DNA from: Candidatus Omnitrophota bacterium
GTDB lineage: Bacteria; Omnitrophota; Gorgyraeia; Gorgyraeales; Gorgyraeaceae
Assembly: GCA_003485765.1 (NCBI GenBank)
Contig: DNHS01000010.1
Span: 9,295 to 63,734 of the forward strand
Reading direction: 5' to 3'
DNA: 54,440 nt
The translations under genes were made by a program, and so were the position numbers. Shown one piece after another: positions 41,950 through 50,307 of this stretch. Each line of letters begins with the position of its first letter. Positions within the stretch are counted from its first letter, which is position 1. The notes beneath the pieces were generated by a model. The model had not been told where the DNA came from. It ran no database searches and was given only the letters and a program-made list of their open reading frames with translations.

Positions 41950-42716
41950 AGGATTTTTATAAAACTCTCTACTACATCTTCATCAAATTGAGAACCTCTG
42001 CACTTAATAAGTTCATCTATGGCCATATCTTTTGAAATAGGCTTTTTGTAAGAATATTCTGAGACCATGGAATCATACGCCTCTGCAATTGAAATTATGC
42101 GCGCTGCTTTTTTAATGTCTTTTCCCTTAAGCCCCATAGGGTAACCTGCGCCATCTATTCTTTCGTGATGTTGAGAAACAATATCCGCTATTTCTTTCAG
42201 CTCCTTTATCGAATTCAATAATTCTTCTCCCTTGGATGGATGAAGTTTCATTAATTCATATTCCTGAGCTGTTAAAGACTCTGATTTTAGGAGTATGCGC
42301 CTATCAATAGCCATATGGCCTATATCATGAACAAGGCCTGCCGTCTTCGCATAGATGATATCCTCATCTGTAAGGCCTAATGCCTTTGACAATTTATAAG
42401 AAATCTCAGATACCCTCTTGGAATGAATGATAAAAGAATTTCCAGGCAACCCCAATAACTTAAATACATTTACTAGCGCCATGCAATAAATTTCCATAAG
42501 CGCAAAAGGACCTTCTATCTTTACTGGAATACTGCCTTCTTCGCCCATTGCAGCAAGAAGTTCGCTCTTAGATATCCTGTGATGGCCTCCCGGTGTTTTC
42601 AATGTCTTTAACTTATTGGCGTATATATAATTTTTTATAGCTGAAAGGCTCAGGTTAAGGTGCTTTGCAGCTTCTCTTGGAGTAAAATAAACTTCTGTAT
42701 CTAAATCTTTTTTCAT
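41946..42716 (-). CDS. Excisionase-type HTH fused to HD-GYP domain
   Basis: Residues ~8-58 are a MerR/excisionase-like DNA-binding unit (FTPREAAKHLNLSLSAIKNY, then TPGGHHRISKSEL). Residues ~90-255 are HD-GYP: IIHSKRVSEISYKL, LVHDIGHMAID near 140, HHERIDGAGYPMGLKGKDI near 190. HD-GYP proteins degrade c-di-GMP. Here HDIGK reads HDIGH, and the later VADxYDA reads IAEAYDS, so activity or metal use may differ. The direct fusion suggests DNA binding controlled by c-di-GMP turnover, a plausible switch for this locus. ATG 42716 follows AAAGGTG; a GTG two codons earlier is less likely. It lies between the tyrosine kinase and ligase genes. Confidence 0.85.
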   Translation of the reverse strand: MKKDLDTEVYFTPREAAKHLNLSLSAIKNYIYANKLKTLKTPGGHHRISKSELLAAMGEEGSIPVKIEGPFALMEIYCMALVNVFKLLGLPGNSFIIHSKRVSEISYKLSKALGLTDEDIIYAKTAGLVHDIGHMAIDRRILLKSESLTAQEYELMKLHPSKGEELLNSIKELKEIADIVSQHHERIDGAGYPMGLKGKDIKKAARIISIAEAYDSMVSEYSYKKPISKDMAIDELIKCRGSQFDEDVVESFIKIL

Positions 42717-42730
42717 ATTCACCTTTTTAT

Positions 42731-42755
42731 TTGACTATTTAACTACTTTAGTCAA
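42731..42755. promoter_or_regulatory. Operator-like palindrome before HTH-HD-GYP gene
   Basis: TTGACTA and TAGTCAA separated by 11 bases. The minus-strand sequence GTAGTTAAA also occurs twice nearby, about 28 bases apart (at the palindrome and upstream of it). The palindrome lies 15 bases upstream of the start codon and could be a site for autoregulation by the HTH protein. TTGACT could alternatively be a -35 box, but no -10 follows. Confidence 0.4.
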
Positions 42756-42838
42756 TTTTAAGTTTTTTTAACTACCTTATATCAAAACCCCTTCTATGTA
42801 TTTGCAATACGCGCTGCATATTAAAGCAAATTTCTTAT

Positions 42839-44962
42839 CTATTTAGCGTTAAGGGGTTTATAGTACTTACCGTAATAGTACTGTGGGTAATAATAGCTGT
42901 TTCTGGTAAGCGAGACGTTGTTTAAGATAACTCCTATTATATTTGCGCCTGCTTTGTGCAATAATTCCTTTGAGTTATTTAAAAGGTCTTTTGTAGTCCT
43001 GTCAGCTTCAGCTATAAGAATAACACCGTCGCATAGGCCTGATAATACTGCCGCATCTGTAACAAGCGCGACAGGAGGCGCGTCAAATATTATTTTTGAA
43101 AATCTTGCGCCTGCTTTTTCTAAGAAAAGTTTTGCGTTCTTTGAAGAAATCAATTCAGCTGATTTATGAGAGATGCTCCCAGCTGGAATAACAGATAGAT
43201 TGTTAATACCTGTATATTTAATAATCCTGTCAAAATCAACTTGTCCTGCAAGATAATTAGAAAAACCTGATACATTATCTATATTAAATACAGTATGCAC
43301 CCTGGGTTTCCTCATATCAGAATCTACGAGAAGCACGCTTTCTCCGCTATCCGCCATCATTATTGCTAAATTCACTGCGCTGATTGTCTTTCCTTCTTTC
43401 GGCACAGAACTTGTTATAGCTATACTCTTCGAATAACCTGAATCCTTTAAGGAAAATAATAGATTAGTCCTTATTGAACGATAGGCCTCGGAAGCCATAC
43501 ATAAGGAATCTTTTTCAACTACGCGGTCTGCGTCTATCTTGTTCCTTATATTCTTTCCGTCAGGCTTAATCCTTGGGACAGACCCCAATACAGGCAATTG
43601 AAGCAGGGTTACTATATCGTTTGAATTTTTAATTGTAGTATCCATATACTCTCTAAAAAATACCAAAGTTAAACCACCTATAATACCAAGCACTATAGAT
43701 AGCGCAATATTAAGCGTTTTCTTAGGCTTAATAGGCCTCTTGGGTTCCTCTGCTATATCCTGAATACGGACATTATTTGTCTGGATTTTGCTTGAGATGG
43801 CTGTTTCTTTCATCCTATTTAAAACAATATCAAGAATACGTTTATTAGTTTCTAATTCTCTTTTTAGGGCATTGTATTCTATTATCTTTCGCTCTACCTC
43901 TAATGCCTCTTCTTTTCTTTCATCAAGTAGTTTTTTTAACTTACCTTCTTCTTCTGCTGCATAATCATCTTCGGTTTCCAATTTTGTTGTTACGCGCGAT
44001 GTCTCCTCGGCCTTTATGTGCAACTCTTCACTTTTTATGCGTGATTTAAGATAATTTGTGGTCTCAAAAAGAGCTATCATCTTGGGGTGTTTATTTTTAT
44101 ATACCTCTTTATACTCGGCTAAAATTGCCTGTTGTTTTGAATAATCCTTTTTTAATTGCTGAAGAACCTCATTATTACTCAATAAGGTTGATAAATTTTC
44201 CAGTCTAAGATTTCCTTCCGTATCAACAGAGCTCTTATGCGCGCTCTCTGCCTGTATCCTTTTTCTTTGGGCATCCAGATAAACTGTATTGAGTTTCATA
44301 AGAGCGTCATTAATTATATTCTGTTTATCTTCTATAGAACCTACTATATTATTCTTTTCTTTATACGCCTGCAAACTAAACTCTGATTCTCTGACTTTTA
44401 ATTTCTGTTTATCAACTTCTTCCCTCAGCCAGGTTTCTGCCTCATTTGAAGGATTAATTCTTGAAGCAATATTAGAATCTGTATAGACCTTGGCAAATTT
44501 ATTTACTATAAGAACAGCCTGCCTTGGATCCTTATCATCTATACTTATCTTTATAATTCTTGTATCTTTTACAAGTTCAACTTTTAACTTTTTTAATAAG
44601 TGCCCTACGGGATCTTTTTCTTTTTTAAACTCTTCTTTATCTGCCAAACCCAGATTGTTTATAACCTGCATGGCAATGTTTCTGCTCTTTATTATTTCCT
44701 GCTGCGTTTCTATATAAGCTCTATACGCAAAATAATTTGTCTCTCCTAATTTTATAATATCTTTTACAGCTAAAATATCTGGCTCAGCTACATCTATAAT
44801 AATTGTAGATACAGCTCTGTAAATAGGATGTTGTTTAAAGGTTGCAAATGTAACTGCAGTAACAGTTATTAAAAAGAATGCTATAAGCGTCCACTTTCTA
44901 CGCAGTATTACAGAAATGTATTCTTTTATATGCAGCTCTTTATTAAAAGTAGTATTCTCCAT
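42839..44962 (-). CDS. Wzc-like polysaccharide co-polymerase/tyrosine autokinase
   Basis: A 707-residue BY-kinase. It has a Wzz domain with TM1 (~27-47), a long periplasmic coiled coil (~150-400), a Pro-rich TM2 segment (PKRPIKPKKTLNIALSIV near 415) and a cytoplasmic kinase with Walker A VPKEGKTISAVNLA near 525, Walker A' LLVDSDMRKP near 550 and Walker B KIIFDAPPV near 630. The C-terminus SYYYPQYYYGKYY holds eight tyrosines, the autophosphorylation cluster. It controls chain length and export together with the Wza-like protein encoded 14 bases upstream. The fused Wzz-kinase form is the Gram-negative type. Confidence 0.94.
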   Translation of the reverse strand: MENTTFNKELHIKEYISVILRRKWTLIAFFLITVTAVTFATFKQHPIYRAVSTIIIDVAEPDILAVKDIIKLGETNYFAYRAYIETQQEIIKSRNIAMQVINNLGLADKEEFKKEKDPVGHLLKKLKVELVKDTRIIKISIDDKDPRQAVLIVNKFAKVYTDSNIASRINPSNEAETWLREEVDKQKLKVRESEFSLQAYKEKNNIVGSIEDKQNIINDALMKLNTVYLDAQRKRIQAESAHKSSVDTEGNLRLENLSTLLSNNEVLQQLKKDYSKQQAILAEYKEVYKNKHPKMIALFETTNYLKSRIKSEELHIKAEETSRVTTKLETEDDYAAEEEGKLKKLLDERKEEALEVERKIIEYNALKRELETNKRILDIVLNRMKETAISSKIQTNNVRIQDIAEEPKRPIKPKKTLNIALSIVLGIIGGLTLVFFREYMDTTIKNSNDIVTLLQLPVLGSVPRIKPDGKNIRNKIDADRVVEKDSLCMASEAYRSIRTNLLFSLKDSGYSKSIAITSSVPKEGKTISAVNLAIMMADSGESVLLVDSDMRKPRVHTVFNIDNVSGFSNYLAGQVDFDRIIKYTGINNLSVIPAGSISHKSAELISSKNAKLFLEKAGARFSKIIFDAPPVALVTDAAVLSGLCDGVILIAEADRTTKDLLNNSKELLHKAGANIIGVILNNVSLTRNSYYYPQYYYGKYYKPLNAK

Positions 44963-44976
44963 GATTATGCCCTCAA

Positions 44977-45543
44977 TTAAAAGAAACTCTCTGGCACAAC
45001 AATTACATCGCCTGGTTTTATAGTTATATCCTTTTCCTTATTGCCTTTTTCAGTTATATCTGTTATCTTTATTGGGATAGTAACTTGTGAATTATTTTCT
45101 ACACGAATAATCTTAGTTCCATTTTGAGATGCGCCTTGTTTAAAACCTCCTGCCATTGTAATTGCCTCTAATACAGTAGTGGGCCTGTCTTTAGAAAGCT
45201 CATACTCTCCTGGTTTATTTACAAAACCCATAATAAAAACTTTTTTTGGATGGTATTCTTCAATGAAAACATTCACTTGCGGATTAACTAGGTAATCTTG
45301 TTTCAATAAATTTGTTATCTTTGATTCTGCCTCAGCTACTGTAAGTTCTCCTATTTCAAGAGTTCCAAGCAACGGAAATGCAATCTCGCCCTTTGAACCT
45401 ACTCTTGCCTTTGTAGTGAGGTCAGGCTGTTCATACACAGTTATTCCCAAAACATCTCCTGTCTCTATTTTGTATTCTTCGGAAAAAACATTTGAAAAGT
45501 TTAGCATAATAAACATAAAAAAAATGAGGATAAAATATTTCAT
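44977..45543 (-). CDS. Wza-like polysaccharide export protein
   Basis: Signal peptide (residues 1-21, no lipobox Cys), a Poly_export domain (YKIETGDVLGITVYEQPDL near 23, KGEIAFPLLGTLEIGELT near 50) and one SLBB domain (KVFIMGFVNKPGEYELSK near 103, then TVLEAITMAGGF). At 188 residues it is half the size of E. coli Wza and lacks the C-terminal membrane helix, as is usual in EpsE/VpsM-type short exporters. It probably forms the periplasmic collar and works with the outer-membrane barrel encoded just upstream. Confidence 0.9.
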   Translation of the reverse strand: MKYFILIFFMFIMLNFSNVFSEEYKIETGDVLGITVYEQPDLTTKARVGSKGEIAFPLLGTLEIGELTVAEAESKITNLLKQDYLVNPQVNVFIEEYHPKKVFIMGFVNKPGEYELSKDRPTTVLEAITMAGGFKQGASQNGTKIIRVENNSQVTIPIKITDITEKGNKEKDITIKPGDVIVVPESFF

Positions 45544-45558
45544 AGTATTAGCTCCTTA

Positions 45559-46761
45559 CTAAAATACTGCTTTTGCGCTTAATGTAACTAGATTCTGAGT
45601 ATAGTCAAATGTAGAGAAATTAGAATCTCTTATAATATGTTCTAATTGTAGGGTAGATGTTAGCCATTTTCGAAAATAATATTTTAATCCTACGCCAAGT
45701 GAATAGTATTCATCTTTTCTTTTTTTGGTTACGCCGCTTTCTGTAGTTTCTATAGGATATAAATGAATCTGATATAAACCTGTAATAAAACCTAATAATT
45801 TGTAAGTAAAAAAATGGTCAAATGTTCCAGAAGCGCTTGTAACATCGTAATAATTATTTAAACCATATGTTGATTCATAGGCTGTTTTAGATAATGAAAG
45901 TTTTAAGGCGTTTTTATGTGAAAATGTATGCACAATATCTGAATAAAGCACCCATGAATTAAAATCTGGAAGGCTTGCCTGTTCATAATTTCTAAACTGA
46001 TATCCTGTTTTTATTGTTGCAGTTGTCTTTGGAGTCAAGTTCCCAATAGCTCCAACAAGTATCTGATGGTAATCTGAATCAGATCTTGCAATATTATTAT
46101 CATACCTTGTTTGATTAAAATCATATTCTAAAAGAAGTTTTGTCTTAGGAAATGTCTGATGAGTAACCATAAAAGAATAGCGATGATCAGTCCTGTCATA
46201 TTGATCATAAACAGAATCTGATTTATAATCACGCGTGAAATTCTCATATCCAATTTGTATGCCCAGCCTATCCTTTTGAACTCCTGCTGTAATGCCTGCT
46301 CTATTGTCATCTCTTTTTACCCTAGAAACATCTTCTGTGCTAGGCCTGTCGAATGTCCTTATAAAGTTATCGTATATATTAAAGGTAACATCCCTCCAGT
46401 TTAATTGTAGATTCCCAAAGGCATTATGGTTAGTGGTATTCTGGGAAGAATTATCCATAAACCTTACAAAATCAACATGATAATCCAATGTAAGAAGATT
46501 GTCGCTAAATGGAAGATAGGCTGTTATGCCTGGGGTGAGAGTAAGTATAATGTCTGATTTTTCATTGCTTGGGTCCAGAAAAATATTGTCGTCATATTGC
46601 AGTTTTATTTCTCCCCATGGAGATATTTTAGCCTTTTCTGGTTTAGGTTCAGTTTCATAATATTCATATATATACTTAGTCTCATAAAGAGCATAGAGAG
46701 GTTGAATATATATTAGACATGCAACAAATACAAAGATAACTATAAGGTATACATTTTTCAT
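45559..46761 (-). CDS. Outer-membrane beta-barrel of polysaccharide locus
   Basis: First gene of the operon. Signal peptide (residues 1-25), then about 370 residues of alternating strands with aromatic ends (GEIKLQYDDNIFLDPSNEK, YLPFSDNLLTLDYHVDFVRF, KLLLEYDFNQTRYDN) and a final strand ending in Phe (TLSAKAVF), as in outer-membrane proteins. It resembles the EPS-associated OMPs (BBP2/PEP-CTERM-locus type) that accompany short Wza proteins. It probably forms or stabilises the outer-membrane pore. ATG 46761 follows AGGAGAAATATCA; the promoter lies 40 bases upstream. Confidence 0.82.
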   Translation of the reverse strand: MKNVYLIVIFVFVACLIYIQPLYALYETKYIYEYYETEPKPEKAKISPWGEIKLQYDDNIFLDPSNEKSDIILTLTPGITAYLPFSDNLLTLDYHVDFVRFMDNSSQNTTNHNAFGNLQLNWRDVTFNIYDNFIRTFDRPSTEDVSRVKRDDNRAGITAGVQKDRLGIQIGYENFTRDYKSDSVYDQYDRTDHRYSFMVTHQTFPKTKLLLEYDFNQTRYDNNIARSDSDYHQILVGAIGNLTPKTTATIKTGYQFRNYEQASLPDFNSWVLYSDIVHTFSHKNALKLSLSKTAYESTYGLNNYYDVTSASGTFDHFFTYKLLGFITGLYQIHLYPIETTESGVTKKRKDEYYSLGVGLKYYFRKWLTSTLQLEHIIRDSNFSTFDYTQNLVTLSAKAVF

Positions 46762-46800
46762 TGATATTTCTCCTGATAGGATTAATCAAAGATTATTAGA

Positions 46801-46829
46801 AGTATACCCTACATTAATCTATTTGTCAA
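46801..46829 (-). promoter_or_regulatory. Main promoter of the polysaccharide operon
   Basis: Minus strand: TTGACA (46829-46824), 17 bases, TATACT (46806-46801): 11 of 12 consensus bases. The predicted start near 46793 leaves a leader of about 32 bases with a good ribosome-binding site. An A-rich run lies just upstream (46840-46856) as a possible UP element. No leader structure is obvious. Confidence 0.78.
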
Positions 46830-46867
46830 TACTTTTTTTATGTTTTTTTAAACTGTATTATATGATT

Positions 46868-47425
46868 TTAGTTCTTTATAAGAGCTAATGTTTCTGCTCT
46901 TGTCTTTTGGTTCTCCTTAAAAACTCCTCTTACTGCGCTTGTAACTGTAAGAACGCCTGATTTTTTAACCCCCCTCATACTCATACATAGATGTTCTGCC
47001 TCTATTATAACCATAACTCCCATTGGTTTAAGCTTTTTCATGAGTATTTCAGCTATTTCAGTAGTGAGTCTTTCCTGGACCTGTAATCTTTTTGAAAGAA
47101 TTTCTACTACCCTGACTATCTTACTTAATCCTGTGACTTTATTATTCTTAGGTATATAAGCTATATGGGCCTTACCTATAAATGGTAAAAGATGATGTTC
47201 GCATATAGAATATAAAGGTATATCCTTTAAAAGCACCATCTCATCATGTTTTTCAGTCAGAAGAACCTCTAATTCTCTGGCAGGATCTTTTGATATGCCG
47301 CTGAATATCTCAGCATACATCTCAGCCACCCTTTCAGGGGTCTTCTTAAGGTCTGGTCTATCCGCATTCTCCCCAACTGCTTCCAAAATCATCCTCACTG
47401 CCTTTTGTATCTTACTCTTATCCAT
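46868..47425 (-). CDS. folE: GTP cyclohydrolase I
   Basis: Converts GTP to 7,8-dihydroneopterin triphosphate, the first step to folate (and, in some organisms, queuosine). Zinc ligands are present: SICEHHLLPFIGKAHIAY (Cys and His near residue 80) and EAEHLCMSMRGVKKSG (Cys near 150); VTGLSKIVRVVE and VQERLTTEIA complete the signature. Its 185 residues are normal length. ATG 47425 is chosen; an in-frame extension to 47500 crosses a junction hairpin. It follows mnmE and lies close to folC, so folate genes cluster here. Confidence 0.95.
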   Translation of the reverse strand: MDKSKIQKAVRMILEAVGENADRPDLKKTPERVAEMYAEIFSGISKDPARELEVLLTEKHDEMVLLKDIPLYSICEHHLLPFIGKAHIAYIPKNNKVTGLSKIVRVVEILSKRLQVQERLTTEIAEILMKKLKPMGVMVIIEAEHLCMSMRGVKKSGVLTVTSAVRGVFKENQKTRAETLALIKN

Positions 47426-47444
47426 CTCCCACCCCTCTCTCTCT

Positions 47445-47481
47445 AATGTTACAAAACAAGTCATACTCGTTTTGTAACATT
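47445..47481. repeat. Junction hairpin element 3
   Basis: Perfect 13-bp arms AATGTTACAAAAC (47445-47457) and GTTTTGTAACATT (47469-47481); the loop AAGTCATACTC has its own AGT/ACT pairing. It fills the gap between the mnmE stop (47485) and the folE ribosome-binding site, 19 bases before ATG 47425. Its arms differ from the other elements, but size and placement are the same. Confidence 0.75.
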
Positions 47482-47484
47482 GTA

Positions 47485-48888
47485 TTATTTGCCAATGCAA
47501 AATTCTGAAAATATCTTATCCAGCGCCTTTTCTGTTATTGTATGACCTGTTATTTCCCCCAAGCTTTCTATTGAAGCTCGAACATAAGCGCTTATACAAT
47601 CCATAGGTAATCTGCTTTTATGCGCTTTTATAGCTTCATTTATATCTAAAGCAGAGCGCCTTAAAATATCTAATTGCCTTTCATTTGAAACCCCTATAAA
47701 GCCTGGACCAGGGGTTTTACCCTTCCAAACTATATCTTTGATTTCATTTTCTAGTTTATCAATACCTGTCATCTTTAAACTAGATATATGCGCAAAAGGG
47801 CTTTTTGGAAAAAATCTTCTTATTCTTTTAATATCCAGCGCTTTCCTGAGATCCCGTTTATTTATAACCACTATGACTTCCTTCCTATTATCCTTTATTC
47901 TTTTTATTATATCCAGGTCATCTTTATTCAGCCTCCTAGACCAGTCTAAAACCAATAAAATCAGATCTGCATTTTCTAAATAGATATGACTCCTTCTTAT
48001 GCCCTCTTTTTCTACCAAATGGTCTGTGTCAGTTATGCCTGCTGTATCTACAAGCGCCACAGATATACCTTTAATATTAACTATCTCTTCTATTGTGTCC
48101 CTTGTAGTTCCAGGTATATGCGTAACAATGGATCTGGATTCCTTTAATATAGCGTTCATCAGGCTGGACTTACCTACATTAGGGCTGCCGCATATAACTG
48201 TCTTTATTCCTTGCCGTAAGATCTTGCCATGATTAGAGCTTGAAATAAGTTTTTCTATCTCATTTTTCACGCTATTAAGCCTTTTAAAGATGTTATCTTT
48301 CCTAAGTCCTCTAAGTTCTTCTTCTGAAAAATCTATAGAAGCCTCCATATGAGCGTATATTTCAATCAGGTTTTCTCTTATTTCATCTATCTTTTTGGAA
48401 AAAAGGCCTTCCAAATTATTCAAAGCAGACCTCAGTGAAAGTTCAGTTTTTGCCTTTATTATATCCAGCACTGCCTCTGCCTGAAGTACATCTATCCTTC
48501 CATTTAAAAACGCCCTTTTAGTAAATTCTCCTGGTTCTGCAAGCCTTGCTCCATTAAACAGGCATAAATCAAGTATCTTCTTGAGCGGAGCTATCCCGCT
48601 ATGACAATTTATCTCAATTATATCCTCTTTCGTATAACTTCTCGGCGCACGCATTACTGTCAAAATCACCTCATCCACCACTCCTCTGCCCTTGCTATTA
48701 TCTATAATGTGCCCATAATGAACCGTATACGTTTTAAATCTAGAAGGTTTTTTGCCATCTTTAGATAGAAATATCTTATCCGCGAGTTTCAGACTACCCT
48801 TCCCGCTTAATCGCACAATACCTATGCCGCCTTCCCCTATAGGCGTTGAGACCGCCACAATCATATCATCTAACCCTAAATTTCCCAT
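47485..48888 (-). CDS. mnmE: tRNA modification GTPase MnmE
   Basis: With MnmG it installs the 5-carboxymethylaminomethyl group on wobble uridine of certain tRNAs. It has an N-terminal formyl-THF-binding domain (VAVSTPIGEGGIGIVRLSG), a helical domain (GEFTKRAFLNGRIDVLQAEA), and a G domain with GSPNVGKSSLMNAIL, DTAGITDT and NKRDL, ending with the invariant FCIGK motif. Its 467 residues from ATG 48888 (MGNLGLDD) are normal; the upstream in-frame codons to 48912 lie in a junction hairpin. It sits between folC and folE. Confidence 0.96.
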   Translation of the reverse strand: MGNLGLDDMIVAVSTPIGEGGIGIVRLSGKGSLKLADKIFLSKDGKKPSRFKTYTVHYGHIIDNSKGRGVVDEVILTVMRAPRSYTKEDIIEINCHSGIAPLKKILDLCLFNGARLAEPGEFTKRAFLNGRIDVLQAEAVLDIIKAKTELSLRSALNNLEGLFSKKIDEIRENLIEIYAHMEASIDFSEEELRGLRKDNIFKRLNSVKNEIEKLISSSNHGKILRQGIKTVICGSPNVGKSSLMNAILKESRSIVTHIPGTTRDTIEEIVNIKGISVALVDTAGITDTDHLVEKEGIRRSHIYLENADLILLVLDWSRRLNKDDLDIIKRIKDNRKEVIVVINKRDLRKALDIKRIRRFFPKSPFAHISSLKMTGIDKLENEIKDIVWKGKTPGPGFIGVSNERQLDILRRSALDINEAIKAHKSRLPMDCISAYVRASIESLGEITGHTITEKALDKIFSEFCIGK

Positions 48889-48899
48889 AACCTTATCCA

Positions 48900-48940
48900 A
48901 ACAACTTGACATTTCAACAATGTTAAAATGTCAAGTTGTT
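48900..48940. repeat. Junction hairpin element 4
   Basis: Perfect 15-bp arms AACAACTTGACATTT (48900-48914) and AAATGTCAAGTTGTT (48926-48940), loop CAACAATGTTA. Compared with element 5 it has G for T (and A-to-T changes) in one arm with matching changes in the other, so pairing is kept. The loop supplies the folC stop codon (48923-48925); the element ends 11 bases before mnmE ATG 48888. Confidence 0.82.
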
Positions 48941-50278
48941 GCAATTAAAATACTGCATTGCATCGCCAACTACAAACAAAGAGCCTGTAACCAATATTAA
49001 ATCTTCCCTGTCTGCAAGTTTTACTGCCTTTCCTAAAGCTTCTTCTATATCATTGCCTTCTTCAAGCCTTGATCTTGAATCTAGAAAATACCTTTTTAAT
49101 CTTGATGCATCTTCTGCCCTGGGATTATCTTTTGCTTTTGTCAGAATTATTATATCGCTAACCGTATCCAAAATACCGCTTACGCCTTTTATATCCTTAT
49201 CGCTGGATATCCCGAATACGCATATTAATTTCTTATATCTGAATATTTTTTTTATCGAAGAAATTAATGCCAGCATACTGGCAGGGTTCTGCGCGCCGTC
49301 TAAAATTATATAAGGCTTCCTCTGGATGATTTGCAGCCTCCCAGGCCAGTCCGCTTTCTTTAACCCGCTTCTTACAGCATCCTCTTCTATATAAAATTTT
49401 TTCTGATTTATAGCTTTAAGCATACCTATGCTAAGAGAAGCATTTTCAATCTGATGGCCGCCAATTAAATTTAGTTCCAAATCTTTATAATAATACCCTG
49501 GCCCTTTTAGATTAAAGACCTGCCTATCTTCATCTGAACTAACAATAGAATATTTTATATCTTTTCCAACCTCATACAATTTTGCTTTTTTTTCTTTGCA
49601 TACTTTTCTTATAACATCCATCGCTTCCTTTTCCTGCGAAGCGCTAACAACTAAACTCTGCTCTTTTATAATCCCTGCTTTTTCATATGCAATCTTGCTC
49701 AGCGTATCGCCTAATTTATCCGTATGTTCTAAGCTAATATTTGTTATTCCGCATACTAAAGGCATTGTAACATTCGTTGCATCCAGCCTCCCTCCAAGCC
49801 CTGTTTCTAAAACCGCTATATCAACCTGCTCTTTCTTAAAATACAAAAAAGCGCATGCTGTCAGAATTTCAAAAAAAGATGCCTTGCCTAAAGTTTTATG
49901 CTCTCTGAATTTTTCCGCAACAGGCCTTATCTCTTCTATAAGCCCTATAAATTCTTCTTCGCTTATCATCCCTTCAAACATATCCGGTCTTTGGCCTAAT
50001 ATTCTTATTCTTTCCCTAAAGTTCACAAGATGCGGCGAAGTATATAATCCAACTTTATAACCGGCTTCCTTTAATATATAAGCCAAAATAGCGCATGTAG
50101 ACCCTTTGCCTTTAGACCCTGCCACATGAATAACATTTAAATCTTTATGCGGATTATCCAATTTATCTAAAATAGCAATCATCCGTTCCAGGTTAAACGA
50201 AGCTGTATATTGATACTTAGATATCTTTTCGAAATTGATAAAAGAATCAATGTATTGTATCGCCAAAGTGTAATTCAT
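48923..50278 (-). CDS. folC: Folylpolyglutamate/dihydrofolate synthase
   Basis: Adds glutamate to folates (and may join dihydropteroate to the first glutamate). Mur-ligase fold: HVAGSKGKGSTCAILAYIL near 50 (the P-loop usually reads GTNGKGS; here GSKGKGS), YTSPHLVNFRERI near 80, VLETGLGGRLDATNV near 155, NISLEHTDKLGDTL near 180, ILDGAQNPASM near 320. The length of 451 is normal. The last residues (MQYFNCNNLTF) are encoded inside junction hairpin 4, including the stop codon. It starts 29 bases after purH. Confidence 0.94.
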   Translation of the reverse strand: MNYTLAIQYIDSFINFEKISKYQYTASFNLERMIAILDKLDNPHKDLNVIHVAGSKGKGSTCAILAYILKEAGYKVGLYTSPHLVNFRERIRILGQRPDMFEGMISEEEFIGLIEEIRPVAEKFREHKTLGKASFFEILTACAFLYFKKEQVDIAVLETGLGGRLDATNVTMPLVCGITNISLEHTDKLGDTLSKIAYEKAGIIKEQSLVVSASQEKEAMDVIRKVCKEKKAKLYEVGKDIKYSIVSSDEDRQVFNLKGPGYYYKDLELNLIGGHQIENASLSIGMLKAINQKKFYIEEDAVRSGLKKADWPGRLQIIQRKPYIILDGAQNPASMLALISSIKKIFRYKKLICVFGISSDKDIKGVSGILDTVSDIIILTKAKDNPRAEDASRLKRYFLDSRSRLEEGNDIEEALGKAVKLADREDLILVTGSLFVVGDAMQYFNCNNLTF

Positions 50279-50307
50279 AATATAAAGCTTAAAGGACTAA
50301 GGCAGGC

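Noticed and set aside
47426..47500. Longer start for folE
   Set aside because: The extension crosses junction hairpin 3 and adds residues not found in FolE; MDKSKIQ at 47425 is a normal start.
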